From positions 1 to 12,432 of the forward strand of contig JABMOR010000013.1 in NCBI GenBank assembly GCA_013203245.1: a stretch of DNA of 12,432 bases, written 5' to 3'. Below the pieces are notes generated by a model. The model saw nothing but the letters and a program-made list of their open reading frames with translations. It did no database searches and was not told where the DNA came from. The translations under genes were made by a program, and so were the position numbers. Origin of the DNA: Candidatus Nitrosopumilus sp. (GTDB lineage Archaea > Thermoproteota > Nitrososphaeria > Nitrososphaerales > Nitrosopumilaceae). Positions 1-9,296 of the stretch are shown here, piece after piece (within the stretch, counting starts at the first letter, position 1; each line of letters begins with the position of its first letter).

Positions 1-132
1 TGTTGGCTTCTGCATACGTAACGCAATAGGCGGCGCTCGTGATGAAGTATGGCAAGATGCCACTTTATGATTCATGGGCCTCCAGTTACGCATACAAGAA
101 TGAGGATTTGATTGCAAGATCAATATCTGAAA
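1..132 (+). other. Sequence upstream of the rRNA operon, no convincing gene
   Basis: This stretch probably holds the rRNA promoter and the start of the pre-rRNA leader. Two short open stretches exist on the plus strand: one running in from the window edge to a TGA at 68-70, and one from an ATG at 42 to a TGA at 135-137. They are in different frames, share no recognisable family, and the second runs into the 16S processing stem. One could be the tail of an upstream gene, but codon use is GC-rich compared with the real genes of the window, so I do not call either. The minus strand is also open from 75 to the edge, without a recognisable product. Confidence 0.4.
62..71 (+). promoter_or_regulatory. 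Possible TATA box of the rRNA operon
   Basis: The sequence ACTTTATGAT is the best TATA-like match upstream of the 16S processing stem. A start about 25 bases downstream (near 92) would put the complete left stem arm (133-154) in the transcript. Other weak AT-rich stretches exist, so this is an inference from position only. Confidence 0.3.
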
Positions 133-154
133 TGTGAAGATTATGTGCATCCGT
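133..154 (+). other. Left arm of the pre-16S processing stem
   Basis: These 22 bases pair without interruption with 1703-1724 (20 Watson-Crick pairs, plus G147-T1710 and T150-G1707 as wobble pairs). The two arms enclose the whole 16S gene. Long stems enclosing 16S are the known substrate for pre-rRNA excision in archaea. Inside this stem a further 5-bp helix (158-162 with 1693-1697) can form across an asymmetric internal loop, but I see no clean bulge-helix-bulge. A separate local hairpin (168-174 with 180-186, 5-base loop) lies between this arm and the 16S gene. Confidence 0.85.
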
Positions 155-215
155 CAATTCCAAATTAAAGTACATGATGTGTACTTCAGTAATCAAAATA
201 CAAAAAATATTTCAG

Positions 216-1688
<1,473 letters not shown>

Positions 1689-1702
1689 GACATGGAAAGT
1701 GT

Positions 1703-1724
1703 ACGGGTGTACATAATCTTCACA
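1703..1724 (+). other. Right arm of the pre-16S processing stem
   Basis: Reverse complement of 133-154 apart from two positions that become G-U pairs. It begins 15 bases after the 16S 3' end, so cutting in this stem would leave short 16S extensions to be trimmed. Confidence 0.85.
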
Positions 1725-1802
1725 TTGAAATCATCGATGCAATGCATCACGAAAGTGGTGTATGAAGGATGTAGTGGACCACTTACCGGTGGTTTGCAAT
1801 GA

Positions 1803-1834
1803 TCGTCGTGCATAGTCGTGTAATATGTGGCTGA
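1803..1834 (+). other. Left arm of the pre-23S bulge-helix-bulge stem
   Basis: Bases 1803-1817 pair with 4848-4862 (15 bp, including wobbles), 1818-1823 with 4839-4844 (6 bp), and 1827-1834 with 4831-4838 (8 bp). Three unpaired bases on this strand (1824-1826, TAT) and three on the other (4845-4847, AGA) lie at opposite ends of the 6-bp helix. This is bulge-helix-bulge topology, the known target of archaeal splicing endonuclease EndA; the canonical form has a 4-bp central helix, so this is a relaxed version. The inner stem stacks on 23S helix 1. Confidence 0.75.
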
Positions 1835-1837
1835 ATA

Positions 1838-4830
<2,993 letters not shown>

Positions 4831-4862
4831 TCAGCCACTTACATAGAGACTATGCGCGATGA
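4831..4862 (+). other. Right arm of the pre-23S bulge-helix-bulge stem
   Basis: Partner of 1803-1834. The same bases can also fold locally: CATAG (4842-4846) with CTATG (4850-4854) over a 3-base loop, and 4858-4865 with 4872-4879. The long-range stem and these hairpins exclude each other, so the right arm may change partner during transcription or after cleavage. That is an inference from pairing alone. Confidence 0.75.
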
Positions 4863-5040
4863 ATCATTTTCGATTCATCAAGTGGATATAACACATACAC
4901 GACTTGTACGATGATTTCATTTTTAATCATTCATAGCGTAAGATATGCATTTTTAATTTGATAATTTACTCCTAGCGTAAGCTATACATTTTTAATTATT
5001 TGAAATCTACCTTAGTGAAAACTATGCACGACTATTTACT
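4858..5040 (+). terminator. Tandem hairpins with GNRA-type loops and T runs after 23S
   Basis: Proposed termination zone of the rRNA operon. A perfect 8-bp hairpin (4858-4865 with 4872-4879) comes first. Then three short hairpin units start about 40 bases apart: one at 4932-4947 (CATA...TATG around C-GTAA-G), one at 4973-4984 (TAGC-GTAA-GCTA) and one at 5013-5024 (TAGT-GAAA-ACTA). The loops GTAA, GTAA and GAAA all fit GNRA. The 10-mer CATTTTTAAT occurs three times (4918, 4948, 4987), directly after the first two GNRA hairpins, giving hairpin plus T5. Archaeal terminators need T runs; the hairpins may add stability or a protein-binding role. Two large-subunit rRNA features, 5S and tRNA, do not follow. 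Confidence 0.55.
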
Positions 5041-5070
5041 CTGTTATTGAAAATAACACACCTCAACTTG

Positions 5071-5078
5071 TATTATAT
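5071..5078 (+). promoter_or_regulatory. TATA box of the histidine kinase gene
   Basis: TATTATAT centred about 27 bases before the ATG at 5102. Transcription would start at or next to the start codon, giving a leaderless mRNA, which agrees with the lack of a Shine-Dalgarno sequence. Confidence 0.6.
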
Positions 5079-5101
5079 CAAATGGCAAATATGATACGAT
5101 A

Positions 5102-5866
5102 ATGGCTCAAAATAATTCAAAAGAAAAAGAACTTGAAAAAAAGCTTTTAAAAATGCAGGAGCAACTTCTCAAACAAAATGAAGATTTGGTTAATCAAGTT
5201 GAGCAAAAAAGTACAGAATTAATAAAATCTGAACGATTAGCAACAATTGGTACAATGGCAAGTAGAATTGCACATGATTTAAGAAATCCATTAACAATAA
5301 TACACACTTATGCTGAAATGCTAACTCCTGAAATTTTGGCAAAACTTGATTCTAAAGATAAAGAAAAGTGGCTAAGAATGCAAAATTCTATTTTGGATAT
5401 GGATAGAATTATTGAAGATGTTTTAGATTTTGCAAGAACTAGTGAAATCAAAAAGAAACCTAGTTCTTTTTTGAGTATTTTGAAATTAGCTATGAATCAT
5501 GTAAAATCTTCTTATGGTGTTGCTATTAATTTACCTGAAAATAATGTAAGAGTCAATTGTGATTCTCGAAAAATGGAGGGGGTGTTATCTAATTTGATCA
5601 ATAATGCAGTGCAGTCTTTGGATGGACATGGCGAAGTTAATGTGGTTCTTTCTTCTGATTCTGAGTTTTTGACTGTAAAAATTATTGATTCTGGTCCTGG
5701 AATTCCCGTTGAATATTTAGAAAAGATATTTGAACCGATGTTTACAACTAAAATGACTGGAACTGGATTGGGATTAGTAATTTGCAAAAGTATAGTTGAA
5801 CAACACGGTGGTATTATTTCTGTAAGTAACAAACCTACAACATTCACCTTTACTTTGCCACTATAG
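5102..5866 (+). CDS. Soluble sensor histidine kinase (HisKA + HATPase_c)
   Basis: A 254-residue two-component histidine kinase that would autophosphorylate on His and pass the phosphate to a response regulator. Residues 1-45 are charged and look like a coiled coil. The H-box IAHDLRNP puts the phospho-acceptor at H58, followed by the dimerisation helices to about 115. The ATP-binding domain has the N-box (NLINNA, about 164-169), the G1 box DSGPG (196-200), an F-box FEPMFTTK (210-217) and the G2 box GTGLGL (220-225). There is no signal peptide, membrane segment, PAS or GAF domain, so the input must come from a partner protein or the coiled coil. No response regulator lies nearby: it is an orphan kinase. 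The catalytic motifs all look intact. The first ATG after the TATA box is used; upstream ATGs at 5082 and 5091 stop after a few codons and lie before the expected transcript start. Confidence 0.93.
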   Translation: MAQNNSKEKELEKKLLKMQEQLLKQNEDLVNQVEQKSTELIKSERLATIGTMASRIAHDLRNPLTIIHTYAEMLTPEILAKLDSKDKEKWLRMQNSILDMDRIIEDVLDFARTSEIKKKPSSFLSILKLAMNHVKSSYGVAINLPENNVRVNCDSRKMEGVLSNLINNAVQSLDGHGEVNVVLSSDSEFLTVKIIDSGPGIPVEYLEKIFEPMFTTKMTGTGLGLVICKSIVEQHGGIISVSNKPTTFTFTLPL

Positions 5867-5883
5867 GTAGTATTTGCTTTGAA

Positions 5884-5889
5884 TTTTTT
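5884..5889 (+). terminator. T run after the histidine kinase gene
   Basis: Six T residues 18 bases after the kinase stop codon, the kind of run at which archaeal RNA polymerase terminates. There is no clear hairpin. It overlaps the stop codon of a possible minus-strand small ORF. Confidence 0.3.
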
Positions 5890-6028
5890 ATTCCTCTAAT
5901 TCAATATCTTTTTGAAGCTCTTTTGGTAATCCTACCCACCACTCATTTCGGTTTTCAGACATTAAAGAAAATGATCTCCAGTTACTAATAGATCTGTTGC
6001 TTAATTCTTCAAAGTAATTATTCAACAA
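5888..6028 (-). CDS. Possible small protein downstream of the RDD gene
   Basis: An open frame of 46 codons from a TTG at 6028, or 24 codons from an ATG at 5962, ending at a TAA (5888-5890). The shorter form begins MSENRNEWWVGLPKELQ and is strongly charged at its C-terminus (KDIELEE). The residue pattern, with an EWW followed by a GLPKEL turn and an acidic helix, looks more protein-like than random AT-rich DNA. The TTG start lies 13 bases after the RDD stop on the same strand, so it could be the second gene of a transcript. A GGAG lies 13 bases before the ATG, rather far for a ribosome binding site. I do not recognise the family and no function can be given. It may be non-coding. Confidence 0.35.
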   Translation of the reverse strand: MLNNYFEELSNRSISNWRSFSLMSENRNEWWVGLPKELQKDIELEE

Positions 6029-6041
6029 AATATGACAAAAC

Positions 6042-6527
6042 TTAGTCTTTCACGTATTTGATATCTGATGTCTCTGGGTAATCTTTAATTTTTACAGTTA
6101 ATGTGTCGCCTAATTTGTTGAAAATCCTTTGTCGTTTTTCATTTGTTAGCATCCATCCCAAAACCACATCAATTGGTAATAGAAATGATTTGCCAAAACT
6201 ACTCAACAAAACCCCTATCAATTTTGGCTTTCCACCTTTGATATCTATAACCTTCAAATTTAGTATTTTTTTCCCAATGGTTTGCCCTGTCTTGTATTCT
6301 AAAATCATCCAATAAACAAAAAACAATATGCTGACTGGAATGTATTGTGTATTTTCAGCCCATAATCCATCTTGATCAAATTCATAATATATCGTCCCAA
6401 ATGATAAAAAAATTATCGTTGTAGATATACTTGAAACAATGATGAAGTCAATTAGCCATGCAAGAAATCTATCACTCCATTTTGCAAGGGTAATTTTTGA
6501 ATCTGATCTAGATTTTTCATCACTCAT
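6042..6527 (-). CDS. RDD-family membrane protein
   Basis: A 161-residue integral membrane protein of the RDD family (named for conserved Arg-Asp-Asp). The N-terminus after a charged stretch reads WSDRFLAWLIDFII: R20 and D27 are the expected conserved Arg and first Asp in the first membrane helix (about 21-45). A second hydrophobic helix spans about 62-78, followed by the family signature YKTGQTIGKKILNLKV (79-94). A third hydrophobic stretch is at about 103-126, and the tail NKLGDTLTV (137-145) matches the usual D-containing end of the domain. The molecular role of RDD proteins is mostly unknown; some are linked to ion transport, so I give no substrate. Length and layout are normal. It is transcribed divergently from the zinc-finger gene. 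Confidence 0.85.
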   Translation of the reverse strand: MSDEKSRSDSKITLAKWSDRFLAWLIDFIIVSSISTTIIFLSFGTIYYEFDQDGLWAENTQYIPVSILFFVYWMILEYKTGQTIGKKILNLKVIDIKGGKPKLIGVLLSSFGKSFLLPIDVVLGWMLTNEKRQRIFNKLGDTLTVKIKDYPETSDIKYVKD

Positions 6528-6550
6528 GTATTGATTGGATATTTCAAATT

Positions 6551-6560
6551 AATAAAATAT
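6551..6560 (-). promoter_or_regulatory. TATA box of the RDD gene
   Basis: On the minus strand this reads ATATTTTATT, centred about 28 bases before the ATG at 6527. No Shine-Dalgarno sequence precedes the ATG, consistent with a leaderless transcript. Confidence 0.5.
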
Positions 6561-6624
6561 GTTACTCATTGGTTAACACTAATTGCAACATAGTTGATTT
6601 ATTTCTCGATAATGGTGATTATAC

Positions 6625-6756
6625 ATGAAAGCAAAATTTGCAACATCATGCACTTCATGTGGTGATAAAATTCAACCTGGAAAAGAGATTTTAAAAGATA
6701 AAGATGAAAACTGGGTTCACAAGCACTGTATTGATGATTCAGACGGATTACCTTAG
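6625..6756 (+). CDS. Small CX2C/HX2C zinc-finger protein, 43 residues
   Basis: A short gene easily missed because of its length. The product has C9-x-x-C12 (SCTSCG), then a basic-acidic segment with the turn IQPGKEI, and ends NWVHKHC with H32-x-x-C35. Two Cys plus His and Cys with about 19 residues between the pairs make a plausible single zinc site. The pattern C-x2-C ... PG-e-I ... W-VH-x2-C is widespread in small stand-alone zinc fingers and in the zinc-finger tails of some DNA-processing enzymes; the role of the stand-alone form is unknown to me. The start is chosen because GGTGAT (6614-6619) pairs with the 16S 3' end at a spacing of 5 bases. A TATA-like ATTTATTT about 25 bases before the ATG would instead give a leaderless transcript; both cannot be used at once. 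Confidence 0.75.
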   Translation: MKAKFATSCTSCGDKIQPGKEILKDKDENWVHKHCIDDSDGLP

Positions 6757-6796
6757 AAATTAATAGTCTGATCTTTAATCAACCTTAGAATTATTT

Positions 6797-7630
6797 TTGT
6801 TTACGATAAACCCCGTTGATCTATTTTTGTGGACATTTCGAAGAAATGAAAAAGATGTTGTAAACCTATACACCTCTTTATCTCCTGTAATGCAATTAGC
6901 TACAGGTGGCACAATGCTTAATTTTGGACTTTGGTCGCCAGATCATTTAGAACCTATTTCTGCACAAAAAAACCTCTGTAGGGTTTTGGCAGATATGGCA
7001 GAGTTATCTTCTGATGTGACTGTTGTTGATGTGGGAAGTGGATTGTCTGCTCCTTCTGAATTTTGGAGGGATCTCTTTCCTGGAATCAAATTATACGACG
7101 TTAATATCAATTTCAAACAATTAATTTTTTCTGGACATCAAGATAATATTGAATTTCTAAATTCCACTTCTACAAAATTACCATTTGATAATAATTCCGT
7201 TGACCGTGTTTTGGCATTAGAATCTGCACAACACTTCAAACCTCTTTATGATTTTATTTCTGAATCTAAAAGAATTTTGAAACCTGATGGATTACTTGTA
7301 ATGGCGGTTCCAATCACTATGGGAAATTCATCATTTAAAAAATTAGGACTCTTAAAATTTACATGGTCTTCTGAGCATTACAGTATAGATTTCCTAAAAA
7401 ATTTAATTCTATCCTGCGGCTTTACAATTTCTGAAGAAAAACTAATTGGTTCAAATGTATATGAACCACTTGCAAATTATTATTTAGAAAATAGAATAAA
7501 ATTGAGAAAATCTATTTTAAAAAATTATTCCTCATATGTTGAATTTTTACTATTTAATTCAATTCAAAAAATGAAAAAAGCATCTGAATCTAAAGTCATT
7601 GATTATGTGTTGTTAAAGTGTCATTTATGA
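6797..7630 (+). CDS. Class I SAM-dependent methyltransferase
   Basis: A 277-residue Rossmann-fold methyltransferase. Motif I is VVDVGSG (76-82), the acidic residue after strand 2 is D101, the motif II region runs LPFDNNSVDRVLALESAQHF (128-147), and motif III is ILKPDGLLVMA (160-170). The N-terminal stretch around 38-46 (GTMLNFGLW) resembles the lid of small-molecule methyltransferases of the EryG / gamma-tocopherol methyltransferase type (NLHFGYW there), so a small lipid-like or secondary metabolite substrate is more likely than protein or RNA; the substrate itself is not deducible. The start is a TTG at 6797: the first in-frame ATG would begin at residue 32 and cut away the start of the lid region. 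A weak TATA (TTTAAT, 6774-6779) is slightly too close. The stop codon directly abuts that of the convergent gene at 7631. Confidence 0.85.
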   Translation: MFTINPVDLFLWTFRRNEKDVVNLYTSLSPVMQLATGGTMLNFGLWSPDHLEPISAQKNLCRVLADMAELSSDVTVVDVGSGLSAPSEFWRDLFPGIKLYDVNINFKQLIFSGHQDNIEFLNSTSTKLPFDNNSVDRVLALESAQHFKPLYDFISESKRILKPDGLLVMAVPITMGNSSFKKLGLLKFTWSSEHYSIDFLKNLILSCGFTISEEKLIGSNVYEPLANYYLENRIKLRKSILKNYSSYVEFLLFNSIQKMKKASESKVIDYVLLKCHL

Positions 7631-8749
7631 TTAAACTTTTAGTATATTTCGAGAGATTAAATTTTCCATGGCTTGCAAATATTCGGATTCAGAAATTTTT
7701 TCTTCCAGTAACCACTTTGTAGTTATTTTCCACCATTTTGGTATTGTTGTGTTGTATGATTCATTATTGTATTTTGCATCAAAAAAATTTGTGTCTGTAA
7801 TTTTTGTATAGTCTCCTACGGTTAATACTTTAGTTTCATGAAATTCATGTGAAAAAACAAGCCCTGTCTCTTTATCGATAATTTTTAAATTTTGACCTGA
7901 TGAATCTCTTGCAACCCACGATGGTCTAATTTGATTGTCTACTGTGTATGTAGTTTCGCTCAAAATTTTCAAATCTTTTGAAATTACATCTCCTAATGCA
8001 ATTGGCATTGGTATTACATAATCGTAAAATTCACAACACTTTTCTGATTTAATCAACCCTTGAAAATTCAAATTCATTTGTTTTGTACTTGTTCCTTCTT
8101 TTGATGCCTCATCAATTTTTAAAATTATTTCATCATTATCTATAGAATAAACTTCATGTCTCACGGTGATAACATTTTTGAATTTGTCTATGTGTGAATA
8201 TTTTATGAAATCCCTTTCTTCAAAACATAAATTATTTTCATTACATGTTCTATCTTTGGTTTCAGAAAAAATAACTCCTGCTTGAATCATTGTTCGAATT
8301 CCATATGCAAAATCTGTATCACTATTTACATTATCTATCCATAATTGAGCATCTTTCTTAATCCAACTTGGCATGATGTTGGAAATCTCCAAATGTCTTT
8401 CTTTGATGTAACTTGAATCTCCAAGATATTTTTCAATTTCAGATAACAATACTAGATCCCTTGCTTGATGTGTACTGTTCCATGCTATGTGATTATACAA
8501 AATTACACATGCTCTAATGTTTGGATAACTTGGGTGCTGTTGAGTTAGACTTTCAACTCCTAGTAATTCATATTCGTCATAATAAAATTCACAGAATTTT
8601 AAAATATCTTCTGAAGTGTTTATTTCAAAATCTGGATCATGTGCGTAACTATTTTGAAGGCTGAAACTTGATATTAATCCAATTAACATGATCCAAAAAA
8701 TAAGATTTTTCAATGATTTTATGTTTAAAGTTTTACTTATTAATTTCAT
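7631..8749 (-). CDS. Secreted protein with two tryptophan-rich helical modules
   Basis: A 372-residue exported protein with a Sec-type signal peptide: basic N-terminus, hydrophobic core about 15-30, and likely cleavage after SYA (34-36). No membrane anchor follows. Residues 45-120 are rich in Tyr, Glu and His; three Cys lie in the mature N-terminal third (C53, C81, C169) and C175, C238 and C239 further on. Two copies of a short module are visible: MPSWIKKDAQLW at 126-137 continuing to about 160, and IPKWWKITTKWL at 336-347 continuing to the C-terminus (ISESEY...LI...IL). The same module occurs twice in the protein at 9297-10310. It is common in secreted proteins of ammonia-oxidising archaea as far as I recall, but its role is unknown. 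The middle (190-320) is beta-rich. Promoter unclear: a TTAAAC at 8784-8789 is the best candidate. Confidence 0.7.
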   Translation of the reverse strand: MKLISKTLNIKSLKNLIFWIMLIGLISSFSLQNSYAHDPDFEINTSEDILKFCEFYYDEYELLGVESLTQQHPSYPNIRACVILYNHIAWNSTHQARDLVLLSEIEKYLGDSSYIKERHLEISNIMPSWIKKDAQLWIDNVNSDTDFAYGIRTMIQAGVIFSETKDRTCNENNLCFEERDFIKYSHIDKFKNVITVRHEVYSIDNDEIILKIDEASKEGTSTKQMNLNFQGLIKSEKCCEFYDYVIPMPIALGDVISKDLKILSETTYTVDNQIRPSWVARDSSGQNLKIIDKETGLVFSHEFHETKVLTVGDYTKITDTNFFDAKYNNESYNTTIPKWWKITTKWLLEEKISESEYLQAMENLISRNILKV

Positions 8750-8835
8750 GTAAAAATCCCTTAAACTATGTGGCCAATCTGGAATTAAACATCTGACTTT
8801 GATTCTATATTTTCTGCTTTTTGAAATTGGCTAGG

Positions 8836-8845
8836 TTTTTATTTT
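8836..8845 (+). promoter_or_regulatory. Likely TATA box supporting the start at 8866
   Basis: TTTTTATTTT centred about 26 bases before the ATG at 8866. If this is the promoter, the in-frame TTG at 8821 lies upstream of the transcript and cannot be the start. Confidence 0.45.
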
Positions 8846-8865
8846 TGATATTTTATATTATAATT

Positions 8866-9237
8866 ATGACTGATACCCCTTTGTATGCTGAAAAATGTGC
8901 CAAATTGTTAAAAGAATCTGAAATTCGTTTTGCAGGAATAGTAGACAAAGATGGCAAACTAATTGCTGGTGGTTTTAAGGAAGGCCTTGTTCCTTATGAG
9001 GGTGATGAGACTAAATTACAGTCGTTTTTTGATTTTGTTTCAAAAGCATCTATACGAAAAGAATTTGATGAAAGCCTGGGACCAATAAATTACATTGCTG
9101 CAAGACGTGACAAGGCAGTTTTAGTAAGTTTCCCATTCCCGATAACACAAATTCTAATGTTAATCTCTGCAGAGCCATCTGTAAATATTGAAAATTTGGC
9201 AAAAAAAGTTGTAGAAATTTTTACCGATGTTAATTAA
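8866..9237 (+). CDS. Roadblock-like (DUF6659-like) cytoplasmic protein
   Basis: A 123-residue protein. The N-terminal half has the pattern KESEIRFAGIVDKDGKLIAGG followed by KEGLVP, then an acidic loop, a helix (about 45-63), and an IAARRDKAVLVSFPFP strand pair ending in LMLISAEPSVNIENLAKKV. This is the layout of small roadblock/LC7-like proteins that are numerous in Nitrososphaeria (I recall them as DUF6659); such folds usually dimerise and may work with small GTPases or signalling kinases, which is an inference. I choose ATG 8866 rather than the in-frame TTG at 8821. The 15 extra residues would be very hydrophobic and mimic a signal peptide ending LYA, but that DNA is AT-rich promoter-like sequence, and the family is cytoplasmic. 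Confidence 0.65.
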   Translation: MTDTPLYAEKCAKLLKESEIRFAGIVDKDGKLIAGGFKEGLVPYEGDETKLQSFFDFVSKASIRKEFDESLGPINYIAARRDKAVLVSFPFPITQILMLISAEPSVNIENLAKKVVEIFTDVN

Positions 9238-9296
9238 GTCTGATTGAACAATCTGACAAATTCTTTAATTACACGTACAGGAAATTGACTTTAATC

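Larger units (their letters stand above)
1689..1837 (+). other. 16S-23S internal transcribed spacer without tRNA
   Basis: The spacer is about 150 bases and contains no cloverleaf; the tRNA-Ala found here in many euryarchaea is absent, as is usual in Nitrososphaeria. It holds the right arm of the 16S stem (1703-1724) and the left arm of the 23S stem (1803-1834). Between them are a small hairpin (1736-1740 with 1744-1748) and a 7-bp one (1753-1759 with 1778-1784). An ORF on the opposite strand (1598-1978) spans 16S end, spacer and 23S start and is spurious. Confidence 0.9.

Noticed and set aside
42..137. A 31-codon plus-strand ORF before the 16S gene
   Set aside because: Unrecognised sequence, GC-rich codons unlike the rest of the window, and its end overlaps the 16S processing stem. 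A link to the glutamate-1-semialdehyde aminotransferase gene, which I recall near marine archaeal rRNA operons, was considered, but the sequence does not show its motifs.
1689..1837. A tRNA in the 16S-23S spacer or a 5S gene after 23S
   Set aside because: No acceptor stem, T-loop GTTCRA pattern or 5S core sequence was found in either place.
4918..5024. The repeats after 23S as a CRISPR array
   Set aside because: The units are imperfect, only partly alike, and lack constant repeats with unique spacers; hairpin and T-run structure fits termination better.
5082..5102. Short upstream ORF overlapping the histidine kinase start (TAATG)
   Set aside because: The TATA box places the transcript start at or near 5102, so this mini-ORF would not be transcribed.
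5512..5847. 111-codon ORF antisense to the kinase
   Set aside because: Shadow of the ATP-binding domain; no family resemblance and the sense frame has all kinase motifs.
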